This document shows, piece after piece, positions 19,367-27,887 of a stretch of DNA of 64,000 nucleotides (position 1 is the stretch's first letter; each line of letters begins with the position of its first letter). The notes below the pieces were generated by a model that was not told the origin of the DNA, searched no databases, and saw nothing but the letters and a program-made list of their open reading frames with translations. This stretch comes from Bacteroidota bacterium (GTDB lineage Bacteria; Bacteroidota; Bacteroidia; Bacteroidales; Cfx3-03): NCBI GenBank assembly GCA_013390605.1, contig JACAUB010000001.1, positions 3,553,361 to 3,617,360 on the forward strand, in the 5' to 3' direction. The position numbers and the translations under genes are program-made.

Positions 19367-20059
19367 ATGAAAGTCATATACGAAGATAACCACCTCATTA
19401 TTGTTAATAAGGCGTCTGGCGAAATTGTACAAGGTGATAAAACAGGTGATAAGCCTTTAAGTGAGATGCTTAAGGAATACATAAAAGATCACTATGATAA
19501 ACCAGGAGAGGTGTTTCTAGGGGTAGTCCACAGACTAGATCGCCCAGTAAGCGGGTTAGTCGTATTTGCGAGAACGAGCAAGGCTTTAGCTCGAATGAAT
19601 ACCTTAATCAGTGAAAGAGAGGTAAAAAAAACCTATTGGGCAATTGTTAAGGGAAGTCCGCCAAAACCTGAAGGACATCTTATAAACTATCTCTGGAAGA
19701 ACGAATCACAAAACAAGTCGTATATTGTTACTGAAGACAAAAAAGGAGCTTTACGTGCAGAATTAAAGTATAAAATACTGGCTAGAAGTAAAGATTATTC
19801 TTTGCTTGAAGTAAATCTCCTCACAGGTCGTCACCATCAAATCAGAGTTCAACTTTCAGCCATTGGATGCACAATCAGGGGCGATTTAAAATATGGCTAT
19901 TCCAGATCTAATCCTGATGGTTCTATTAATCTACATGCCCGTCAAATCGAATTTATCCATCCGGTTAAGCAAACACTTTTTAGCATAAAAGCGATACCTC
20001 CCAATGAAAGGATGTGGAATATCTTTAAAGAAATCATGGGAACAGAATCAGATGAATAA
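19367..20059 (+). CDS. RluA-family RNA pseudouridine synthase
   Basis: 230 aa from the ATG at 19367, which begins MKVIYEDNHLIIVNKASG, the usual N-terminus of short RluA proteins. An in-frame ATG at 19313 would add 18 residues with no homology-like character. The catalytic motif HRLDRPVSGLVVFAR (Asp as nucleophile) and the GRHHQIRVQLSAIG motif are present. There is no S4 domain, so it resembles stand-alone RluA/RluC-type paralogs common in Bacteroidota. The target uridine in tRNA or rRNA is not predictable. Confidence 0.92.
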   Translation: MKVIYEDNHLIIVNKASGEIVQGDKTGDKPLSEMLKEYIKDHYDKPGEVFLGVVHRLDRPVSGLVVFARTSKALARMNTLISEREVKKTYWAIVKGSPPKPEGHLINYLWKNESQNKSYIVTEDKKGALRAELKYKILARSKDYSLLEVNLLTGRHHQIRVQLSAIGCTIRGDLKYGYSRSNPDGSINLHARQIEFIHPVKQTLFSIKAIPPNERMWNIFKEIMGTESDE

Positions 20060-20060
20060 G

Positions 20061-20099
20061 AAAAAAAACTTCTACCGGAAATAAAAAAACCGGTAGAAG
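20061..20099 (-). terminator. Hairpin with A8 on its left side (minus-strand terminator)
   Basis: 10-bp arms CTTCTACCGG (20069-20078) and CCGGTAGAAG (20090-20099). On the minus strand it is followed by U8, so it can end transcripts coming from the PPDK-like gene about 310 bp away. On the + strand it may weakly stop the pseudouridine synthase transcript. Confidence 0.5.
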
Positions 20100-20412
20100 A
20101 AGCTTGTGAACCCAACCAACATCACCGCAATCGATCGGGAAAATAGTGATTAAAATTGTCAACCCTTACACCAACCACAATTTTCCTTTTAATGCCACAA
20201 GTACTTACTTTCTACCGGAATATTTTTAAGTATAAACGCTTTGATATTACTAAAACAACGCTATACCTATATTGTTTATTTCAAATAAAAATCCTTTTAA
20301 GATTCAAAGAACATCAAGCATCTGCAAAAATAAAATCGATCAGAAGCCTTACTGAAAACAGTTGTCCGGTCAATACTGTTGACCTATTTTCGTTTGCAAA
20401 GATACAATAAAA
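20100..20412. other. Gene-free region
   Basis: Contains a further copy of CTACCGGAAT near 20212 but no credible gene. An 84-codon + frame here (20156-20410) has no family resemblance and poor composition. Confidence 0.45.
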
Positions 20413-23388
20413 TTATTCTGTTTCCATTTTATATATTACACCACGATTATTTTTTCCATCAATTTTTATAATAAGTGGCTGATCAAACCGCACATGTCTA
20501 ATTGTATCATCCTCATATACAGATGGCATCGACTTTAAATACTTCAAATCATAAAAGCCATCATTTATAAATGGATTTACAGTAAAATAGCCAACTCGAA
20601 AAGACGTAAGATTTTGAAAAAAGTGTGTTCCTTGACTTGGTTCTATTCTGTAATTTTCCAATCCTGACTCAACAATCACGCGGGCAGCCGATATCTGTGG
20701 CCACTTAACAGGTATTCCCAACCATGGATCTGAAGAGCCCCAACGACCCGGACCTACTAAAACATAATTTCGCTTTTCCTGTAGCATTTTATCATTCAAC
20801 CGACCTATTAATAAAGCAGTCTCTTTATTTCGCGCGGCATTAAAACTTTCAGGTTTTACATAAATAAAATCACAAACATCCCTAATAATGCCATTCCCCA
20901 ATGCTGAATTTGAATAGATAATAGAATTGTCATAATTAGACACATCCAGTTTAACATCAACTATTTCACGGTTGTCCATAATTGGCCGTATCTGAAGTAA
21001 ATTAAACAGCATTGGGAACCCTTTCGGACGATCTAAATTAACTGCAAATTCAATCTCAATTGGTTTTTTCATCTCACGTTGACCTGTTTCAAGACAAACC
21101 TGTAAGATATCAGCCAGTGGAAATATATTATGATTCAGCACATTCGAAAAGGTAATCACCTTCTTGCCTTTTAATCCAAAACCATCCATAATTACATTAT
21201 TTTCAAAATCATAGGTTGAAGCAATATGTAATAGAGAACCGTCTTTTCCTGCTTCTTCAATAGGCAATTTAATTAAATTCACACTATCGTCAGTTGAAGG
21301 ATGATATGCCTCAGGATCTAAATCTAATGAATAGAATGTCTTTTGAGTTTCACGTAAGGCCATATCTGGTGAACTTAATTGCAATACCTTTTTTGGGTAT
21401 TTGGGCGAAAAACGTAACCCGCGTCCACCATCAACAATGTATTTACCTAAGCCTGAAGCCACAACAGCAATACCTTCATCAGCTTTTTCAGGATCAATTG
21501 GATAGAAATTTATTGAACGGGCTACTCCTGAAAAGGTAGGATAGAAACGTGTTCCATATTGTGTTCCACAAACCTCCTGCAACACTACCGCCATTTTCTC
21601 TTCGTCAATAACATTCATGGTTGCAGCCATATATGCTTTACTTGCTTTATAGTATACTGAAGCATAAACACTTTTTATGGAGTTTCCCAACATTTCCATC
21701 ATCACTCGTTCTTTTTCAACATATGGGACCATAAAGGTTGAGTAAATACCAGCGAAAGGCTGATAATGTGAATCTTCTAGCAAGCTCGATGATCGAACTG
21801 CAATAGGAGTCTTTACTACTCGTATAAATGCATGTAGATCTTCCAACAGATTTACAGGAAGACGAGCCTGTATAAAATGATGAAATATTTCCTGATCGCT
21901 TAGATCTGATAATCCAATCTTATACAGATCGTTCTCTTCCATAAACTGGTCGAAGATATCGGTAGAGAGAACCACTGTTCTGGGAATTGTAACCAAAACA
22001 TTAGACCAACGATCAAGAATTCTATTCCGCTTTACCAATGAATCCAAAAAAGCCAATCCCCGAGCCTTCCCTCCGACCGAACCATTTCCGATTCGAGCAA
22101 AACCAAGATACTCATCAAACGAATCTTTATTAAATTGAGCAATCACGCCTCTCGACTTATTCATCCTAAACATAGCAATAGCATCGACCACAAAATGTCT
22201 TATCTCATCAAGATTCTTAAAATCATAAGGTCGTAAATCCTTCAACAATTCAGCTAAAGGAAATAATGCACGAGCCCTTAACCACTTAGAAAGATGATTC
22301 CGATAAACATGATATTCTAATGATGCATCAGGCACTTCAAACAATCTATCCTGAAGTGTCTTTAAATCGGCAGCCCGCATAATTTCGCGTTTTGATTCTG
22401 GATCAATAAAAACGAAATCACCAAAAGCAAAATACTCCATAATAAAATTACGAAGTTCTATCAACAATGATTTTGAATGCTTATGGATAAAACCCACTTT
22501 CAGTTCAAGTCCCACAGATTCATGTTCTTTAGCTGATGATTGTAGTAGAATAGGCATAAATTCATCTTCTGCTTTTACACGTTCAACAAGCTTAACACCT
22601 GCCAGCTTATCCTGTATGCCGCCACGTTTATAACTGATGTCAGAAATAATTCCTAACAGATTATTTTTATATTTCTCATAAAGGATAACTGCCTCTTCAT
22701 AATTAGTAGCTAGAAGAATCTTTGGTCGACCTCTCATCCTAAGCATCTGCTGATGCTCATTTAAACCCTCACCCTGAAAAGCTTTCGACTGATTGAAAAT
22801 AATTTTATAAATATTGGGCAGATAGCTGGAGTAGAATCGAATCGAGTCTTCAACTAACAAGATAACCTGTACACCTACTTCATTAACATCATTTTCAGCG
22901 TTCATTCTATCTTCAATCAACTTAATAATAGCTAAAAGAATGTCGCTATTACCCAACCAACTAAAGACATAATCTACAGCACTTAAGTCGCCCTGAAACA
23001 CATGTTGACTCACCTCTCTGGATAAAGGCGTAAGTACGACAATCGGGATATCTGAGTAAGCAACCTTTATTCGTTTAGCCTGTTCAAACACGTCGTACTC
23101 ACCAGGATTAAACATGGTGATAATCAGATCTATTTCACCATCGCTCAATGTTTTAAAAGCGTCTTCTTCAGTCGATACATGAATAAATTGCGGCGGATAA
23201 CGAAGGTTTAACGAAACATATTCATTAAATATTAGTTCATCAATCCGACCATCCATTTGTAGCATAAAAGAATCGTAATCGCTTGCAATAAGCAATACAC
23301 GATAAATACGTCTACGCATAAGTTTTGTAAAGTCAGAATCACTAAAATAAAACATTCGTGATAATATCGAAAATGGCTTACTGATCAT
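20413..23388 (-). CDS. Tandem receiver-like domains fused to a PPDK/PEP-synthase ATP-binding domain
   Basis: 991 aa. Residues about 28-165 form a first receiver-like (CheY) fold starting YRVLLIASD. Residues about 170-330 form a second one with VILLVEDS, a candidate phospho-acceptor Asp in GIISDISYKRGG and the conserved Lys in FIHKHS. From about residue 430 a PPDK_N ATP-grasp domain begins (RIGNGSVGGKARGLAFLD, then VRSSSLLEDSHYQPFAGIYS near 533). The C-terminal part (LVGPGRWGSSDPWLG, GTHFFQNLTSF) is unfamiliar. The swivelling His domain and the PEP-binding barrel of true PPDK or PEP synthase are absent, so this is not a metabolic PEP synthase. It may be an ATP-dependent phosphotransfer enzyme controlled by phosphorelay input. 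It is monocistronic. Confidence 0.8.
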   Translation of the reverse strand: MISKPFSILSRMFYFSDSDFTKLMRRRIYRVLLIASDYDSFMLQMDGRIDELIFNEYVSLNLRYPPQFIHVSTEEDAFKTLSDGEIDLIITMFNPGEYDVFEQAKRIKVAYSDIPIVVLTPLSREVSQHVFQGDLSAVDYVFSWLGNSDILLAIIKLIEDRMNAENDVNEVGVQVILLVEDSIRFYSSYLPNIYKIIFNQSKAFQGEGLNEHQQMLRMRGRPKILLATNYEEAVILYEKYKNNLLGIISDISYKRGGIQDKLAGVKLVERVKAEDEFMPILLQSSAKEHESVGLELKVGFIHKHSKSLLIELRNFIMEYFAFGDFVFIDPESKREIMRAADLKTLQDRLFEVPDASLEYHVYRNHLSKWLRARALFPLAELLKDLRPYDFKNLDEIRHFVVDAIAMFRMNKSRGVIAQFNKDSFDEYLGFARIGNGSVGGKARGLAFLDSLVKRNRILDRWSNVLVTIPRTVVLSTDIFDQFMEENDLYKIGLSDLSDQEIFHHFIQARLPVNLLEDLHAFIRVVKTPIAVRSSSLLEDSHYQPFAGIYSTFMVPYVEKERVMMEMLGNSIKSVYASVYYKASKAYMAATMNVIDEEKMAVVLQEVCGTQYGTRFYPTFSGVARSINFYPIDPEKADEGIAVVASGLGKYIVDGGRGLRFSPKYPKKVLQLSSPDMALRETQKTFYSLDLDPEAYHPSTDDSVNLIKLPIEEAGKDGSLLHIASTYDFENNVIMDGFGLKGKKVITFSNVLNHNIFPLADILQVCLETGQREMKKPIEIEFAVNLDRPKGFPMLFNLLQIRPIMDNREIVDVKLDVSNYDNSIIYSNSALGNGIIRDVCDFIYVKPESFNAARNKETALLIGRLNDKMLQEKRNYVLVGPGRWGSSDPWLGIPVKWPQISAARVIVESGLENYRIEPSQGTHFFQNLTSFRVGYFTVNPFINDGFYDLKYLKSMPSVYEDDTIRHVRFDQPLIIKIDGKNNRGVIYKMETE

Positions 23389-23800
23389 AAAGAATCTGCT
23401 TTGATTAAATTCATTAGTATTTTTATCCGTATTTCCAGTTTATATGCTATTCATAAAAGGAACCTAGTTCTTATCATGAAGTGTTGGAAACCGTTTATAT
23501 TTTAGCAAAAAAAGGAAATCTTGTTTAGAATAATCCAATCAAAATTGATTATCAAATTTCTCCTCAAAGATGACAATTTTTTAGTAATCTTTGCATGGAA
23601 GAATGTCATCTTATTTCTCTATTATCAAATCTTCTTTATATTATTGTAATACAACAATAAACAGAAGAAGAGAAAACGATAAAAAAGAGACATGTATTAA
23701 TAATAATTCTACAGAAACTAAGTTATAACTACCAACTGCCTATTTACCAGACCTCAATTTTGATAATAGAAATAGAGCAGTAAAAAATATTTATACAATA
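23389..23800. other. Divergent intergenic region
   Basis: About 410 bp between the PPDK-like gene and the MalY-like gene, which point away from each other. AT-rich. No exact TAnnTTTG box and no RNA gene seen. Confidence 0.45.
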
Positions 23801-24970
23801 ATGAACTATTCTTTTGACGAAATCATTGACCGCGAAGGCACTGCCTGTGTAAAATGGGATTTACGTAAACAAGTATTCGGCAACGCCGATGTTTTACCCA
23901 TGTGGGTTGCTGATATGGATTTCAGAACACCTTCTTTCATCACAGAAGCTATTATAAAACGGGCCTCTCACGCAGTTTACGGATACACCTATCGCACTGA
24001 AGGTTATTACAACTCAATCATTAACTGGATGAAAAGACATCATGGATGGGAAATTGAACGCAAATCAATTTTATTCAGTCCCGGTGTCGTTCCGGTTCTT
24101 TACATGGCTACTCTGGCGTTTACAGAACCCGGTGATAAGATTTTGATACAACCTCCGGTTTATCCACCATTTCACGAATCGGTAGTCAACAATAATCGGC
24201 AATTGGTTTATAATCCATTGATGCAGGTAGGAGATCGTTTTGTCATCGATTTTGATGATCTCGATAAAAAGCTTCCGGGCACAAAGCTGATGATTCTCTC
24301 CAACCCTCACAATCCGATAGGAAGAGTGTGGACCGAAATGGAGTTGAAAAGGATTGGAGACCTATGTATCAAACATAAAGTAATCCTCATCTCCGACGAA
24401 ATCCATTGCGATCTGGTTCTACCCGGTTATAAACACATCTGTACAGCGAATATCAGTCCCGAAATTGCTGCAAATACCATCACCTGTCTTGCATCAAGCA
24501 AAACATTTAATACTGCTGGTCTATCAACTTCGTCAGTGGTTATCTCTAATCCAGAAATCCGAGCCAAATTAGATTCAGTCATTCAAAGTGTTCATGTTGA
24601 TGCTGGTACTTTCTTTGGGGCTATTGCTTCAGAGGCTGCTTACAATCATGGCGATGAGTGGCATGCCAAACTCATTGAATATCTAGCAGAGAATGTGACA
24701 CTGGTCCGAACTTTTCTTGCAGACCGTTTACCCCAGATCAAGCTCAATACACATGAGGCAACCTATTTACTTTGGCTTGACTTTAGAGCACTCGGACTTT
24801 CACAATCTCAACTTGTAGACCTCATCACCAACAAAGCCATGCTAGGACTTAATGATGGGACTGCCTTTGGCGTGGAAGGAACTGGGTTTATGCGTTTAAA
24901 TGTAGGCTGTCCCAGAGCCATGCTACTTGATGGGCTTACCCGTCTTGAAAAGGCTATTCGAGAACAATAA
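23801..24970 (+). CDS. MalY/PatB-family PLP-dependent aminotransferase or C-S lyase
   Basis: 389 aa, fold type I PLP enzyme. The N-terminus (DEIIDREGTACVKWDLR, then PMWVADMDFRTP) is the MalY/PatB signature. The PLP lysine lies in ASSKTFNTAGLSTS. SNPHNPIGRVW and ISDEIHCDLV give the Asn and Asp that hold the cofactor. Members are usually cystathionine beta-lyases (homocysteine formation), and some act as transaminases. The threonine aldolase gene follows after 36 bp on the same strand, which suggests a two-gene amino-acid operon. The true substrate cannot be read from sequence. Confidence 0.9.
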   Translation: MNYSFDEIIDREGTACVKWDLRKQVFGNADVLPMWVADMDFRTPSFITEAIIKRASHAVYGYTYRTEGYYNSIINWMKRHHGWEIERKSILFSPGVVPVLYMATLAFTEPGDKILIQPPVYPPFHESVVNNNRQLVYNPLMQVGDRFVIDFDDLDKKLPGTKLMILSNPHNPIGRVWTEMELKRIGDLCIKHKVILISDEIHCDLVLPGYKHICTANISPEIAANTITCLASSKTFNTAGLSTSSVVISNPEIRAKLDSVIQSVHVDAGTFFGAIASEAAYNHGDEWHAKLIEYLAENVTLVRTFLADRLPQIKLNTHEATYLLWLDFRALGLSQSQLVDLITNKAMLGLNDGTAFGVEGTGFMRLNVGCPRAMLLDGLTRLEKAIREQ

Positions 24971-25006
24971 AAACAACCCTTACCTATATCAAAAACATTA
25001 AATATC

Positions 25007-26023
25007 ATGATTGATTTACGTAGTGACACAGTAACCCGACCTACTCCTGCAATGATGCAGGCTATGTTTTCGGCACCGGTTGGTGACGACGTTTTTAAAG
25101 ACGACCCTACTGTAAATGCATTAGAGGATAAGGCCGCTGCACTGTTCGGAATGGAAGCTGCTATTTTCTGTCCTTCAGGGACTATGACGAATCAGGTTTC
25201 TATAAAAGTTCACACCCGTCCTGGGGATGAAGTTATTTGCCATAAACTCTCCCACGTATATTACTACGAAGGAGGAGGCATTGCTTTTAATTCTGGAGCG
25301 TCGGTGTGTTTACTCGAAGGTGATCATGGCAGAATTACAGCCGATGATGTTGAAGCACATATCAATCCCGACGACATCCATCGACCTGTAACACGACTGG
25401 TAAGTGTCGAAAACACGATGAATAAAGGTGGTGGTGCTATATACGATTTCAACGAACTTCAAAAAATCGGAGCTATTTGCAAGTCAAACGGACTAGGTTA
25501 TCATCTCGATGGAGCTCGTCTATTTAATGCATTGGTAGAAACAAACGAAACACCCCTTCAATACGGAGAGCTGTTCGATTCTATCTCTATCTGTCTTTCA
25601 AAGGGATTAGGTGCACCTGTTGGCTCCTTGCTACTAGGATCAAAAGCCTTCATCAAACAAGCAAGCCGCATGCGTAAAGTGATGGGGGGCGGAATGCGTC
25701 AGTCAGGTATTTTGGCTGCTGCTGGTATCTATGCGCTCGATAACCATATTGAACGACTAAAAGAAGACCATCAACGTGCCCGAACAATAGGGGCAGAACT
25801 TTCAAAGCTACCTTATGTAGATGAAGTTTATCCAACACAAACAAATATTTTGGTTTTCAAACTTAACAATAAAATGAACGACAGTCTTCTGATCCGGAAA
25901 CTGGCTGAACATGATATTCATGGGATGATATTTAGTCCGCAAACTATTCGTTTTGTAACACACCTTGACTTTACAGATGACATGATGCAAAAAACCATTT
26001 CTGTTTTGCGTTCATTAGCATAA
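25007..26023 (+). CDS. Low-specificity L-threonine aldolase
   Basis: 338 aa. MIDLRSDTVTRPTPAMMQAM is the hallmark N-terminus. FCPSGTMTNQVSIK, the His in KLSHVYYYEGGG, the LDGARLFNA motif and the PLP lysine in SICLSKGLGAPVGS follow in normal order. It splits threonine (and usually allo-threonine) to glycine and acetaldehyde with PLP. Probably cotranscribed with the MalY-like gene 36 bp upstream. A terminator hairpin follows at about 26046-26080. Confidence 0.95.
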   Translation: MIDLRSDTVTRPTPAMMQAMFSAPVGDDVFKDDPTVNALEDKAAALFGMEAAIFCPSGTMTNQVSIKVHTRPGDEVICHKLSHVYYYEGGGIAFNSGASVCLLEGDHGRITADDVEAHINPDDIHRPVTRLVSVENTMNKGGGAIYDFNELQKIGAICKSNGLGYHLDGARLFNALVETNETPLQYGELFDSISICLSKGLGAPVGSLLLGSKAFIKQASRMRKVMGGGMRQSGILAAAGIYALDNHIERLKEDHQRARTIGAELSKLPYVDEVYPTQTNILVFKLNNKMNDSLLIRKLAEHDIHGMIFSPQTIRFVTHLDFTDDMMQKTISVLRSLA

Positions 26024-26044
26024 ATAAGAACCTAAATTACTCAT

Positions 26045-26081
26045 AAAAAGCTGTAGCAATAATATTTAGTACAGCCTTTTA
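26045..26081 (+). terminator. Terminator after the threonine aldolase gene
   Basis: AAAAAGCTGTA and TACAGCCTTTT pair with one mismatch across an AT-rich loop, and the right arm ends in T4. Confidence 0.55.
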
Positions 26082-26172
26082 TAAGTAATCTTAAAAATTA
26101 ACTTATAGCAAACATAATATTTATTTTCACCACACAAGGTTATATAACTACATTAATTAATAAGTTTCTGAT

Positions 26173-26180
26173 TACATTTG
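26173..26180 (+). promoter_or_regulatory. -7 box (TACATTTG) just before a start codon
   Basis: Matches TAnnTTTG 7 bp before the ATG at 26188. Transcription would start at or next to the ATG, implying a nearly leaderless mRNA. Confidence 0.45.
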
Positions 26181-26187
26181 TAATGTT

Positions 26188-26490
26188 ATGATTCGCCATA
26201 CAAATATTTTCATTTTTCTTATTTTCGGCATATTTCTATTTCACACAGCTGAACAGTCCTTTTTGCTCTTTGAGCAAACGAATCAGTATACCTTACAAAA
26301 TCAATCAACCAATCAAGGAGATTTAGAGCATCAACTTTCAAACGATGTTCATTCTTCAGGTGAAGATCAAATTACTAGTCCTGCATTATTTTCATTAAAG
26401 GAAATTAGTAAAATCATTGCACTTCCAATGGTCTCGTCAAGTATATTCTTGACTCCCTCTCTTTTAAAACACTGGGAACCACCTAAGTAA
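26188..26490 (+). CDS. Small exported protein of unknown function
   Basis: 100 aa. The N-terminal hydrophobic stretch (IFIFLIFGIFLFHTA) is a signal peptide or membrane anchor. The rest is polar with one more hydrophobic patch near the end (MVSSSIFLTPSLLKHW). I recognise no family. It lies 79 bp upstream of the broken CDF transporter on the same strand. Small exported proteins often sit before metal-efflux genes in Bacteroidota, but a link here is inference. It has its own -7 box at 26173-26180. Confidence 0.55.
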   Translation: MIRHTNIFIFLIFGIFLFHTAEQSFLLFEQTNQYTLQNQSTNQGDLEHQLSNDVHSSGEDQITSPALFSLKEISKIIALPMVSSSIFLTPSLLKHWEPPK

Positions 26491-26569
26491 GCCATAAATT
26501 TATTTCCCATCGTTAGTCCTACTAAATTGTAGGTCAAATATTCCATTTTATTATTTCTACTATTTTTTT

Positions 26570-27442
26570 ATGAACTTCGAAAAAAAGAGAGTGGCTCTCA
26601 TTTCTGTTGGTGCAGCTATATTTCTAACCAGCAGCAAACTAGCCATAGGACTCATTACAGGTCTCGGAATTTTATCCGAAGCATTACATTCAGCCCTCGA
26701 TATGGTTGCTGCTTTTATCACCTATTTTGCTATCAGAATATCAGATAAACCTGAAGACAAACATCATCATTATGGTCATGGGAAAGTGGAAAAACCTCTC
26801 TGCTTTAATTGAGACTGGCTTATTGCTTATTACCTGCATCTGGATTATTTATGAGGCGATCCACCGATTAATAACTGGCAATTTGAATATTGAAGTAACC
26901 ATATGGAGTTATTTGGTTATCATTGGCTCGATCATCATTGATTTCTGGCGATCCAGATCACTTTCAAAGGTAGCAAAGAAATATAATTCACAGGCTCTAG
27001 AGGCCGATGCACTTCATTTTTCAACTGATATTTGGAGTTCGCTAGTTGTTCTGCTTGGATTGCTTTGTTCAAACTTCGGGTATCTCTATGCTGATTCCAT
27101 TGCTGCATTAGGTGTTGCTATGATTGTAATTACAGTTTCATCCGACTTGGCATTAAGTCTATCAATGTTTTGATAGACAGAGCTCCAGATAAAATCACAC
27201 CTCAAATCGAACAAATACTTGCTAGTCAAAACTTTATTATTGACTATAAGAATCTAAAAGTGAGAGAAGCAGGTGCTACATTATTTGCCAATTTCACAAT
27301 AAAAGTTGATCCAAATTTATCCATTGGCAAGGCTCATGCTTTAGCAGATGAGATTGAAATAAAGATAAAATCTGCTTTTCCAAATTCAGAAATTTACATT
27401 CACATTGAACCGACTGAACTCCCTGATTACATGTTTTCATAA
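26570..27442 (+). pseudogene. CDF-family zinc transporter broken by two compensating frameshifts
   Basis: Three consecutive frames together spell one CDF protein of about 290 aa. The first part (26570 to about 26793) carries SEALHSALDMVAA, the TM2 HxxxD metal site, and HHHYGHGK. The middle part, in a +1 shifted frame, carries EADALHFSTDIWSS, the TM5 HxxxD site. The last part carries DRAPDKI and the cytoplasmic domain. The first shift is at an A5 run (26790-26794): removing one A gives HGKVENLSALIE. The second is near GG at 27149-27150: adding one G gives DLGIKSINVLIDRAP. The His/Asp pattern in both helices suggests Zn specificity. Both shifts are in homopolymers, so base-calling error is as likely as true decay. 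The annotation should be one interrupted gene, not three. Confidence 0.85.
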
Positions 27443-27475
27443 AACAAAATCCTATTAACCCTTAAATTTACAATT

Positions 27476-27772
27476 ATGAACTGTCCAGTATGTAACGAAA
27501 CCCTCTTGCTTGCGAACCGACAAGATGTGGAAATTGATTATTGTCCAAAATGTAGAGGCATATGGTTAGATCGTGGTGAGCTTGATAAAATTATCGAACG
27601 CTCCATAAACCCCAATATAGGAATGCCACAACCAATGAACCTCTTTGGGAATAAACACCATGATGATGATCATGATTATCATAGAAGTAATGATGCGTAT
27701 CCAGAACATAACCGACAAGGATATCCTAGACACAAGAAAAAAGGATTTTTAGGAGATCTCTTTGACTTCTAA
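27476..27772 (+). CDS. zf-TFIIB zinc-ribbon protein with His/Asp-rich tail
   Basis: 98 aa. The N-terminus has two CxxC pairs, CPVC at residues 3-6 and CPKC at about 23-26, followed by RGIWLDRGELDKII. This is the zf-TFIIB (DUF2180-like) zinc ribbon common in bacteria. The second half is rich in His and Asp (KHHDDDHDYHRSND) and ends in a basic, then hydrophobic tail (KKKGFLGDLFDF). It starts 33 bp after the CDF transporter, so a role in zinc handling or sensing is plausible but inferred. Followed by a terminator. Confidence 0.85.
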   Translation: MNCPVCNETLLLANRQDVEIDYCPKCRGIWLDRGELDKIIERSINPNIGMPQPMNLFGNKHHDDDHDYHRSNDAYPEHNRQGYPRHKKKGFLGDLFDF

Positions 27773-27790
27773 TGATTGATTGTAGCTAAA

Positions 27791-27826
27791 TGGCGGATGA
27801 TTATTAAATATGAGTCCGCTATTTTT
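27791..27826 (+). terminator. Terminator after the zinc-ribbon gene
   Basis: TGGCGGAT (27791-27798) pairs with GTCCGCTA (27814-27821) with two G-T wobbles and is followed by T5. Confidence 0.6.
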
Positions 27827-27887
27827 ATGTTCTTGATTAGCCTAGACGTAAAGAAAAATATTCATGGAAACACAAATATTTTCAAAT

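Noticed and set aside
20156-20410. 84-codon open frame on the + strand
   Set aside because: No family resemblance, odd amino-acid composition and no promoter or ribosome-site support. It overlaps the 3' region of a minus-strand gene.
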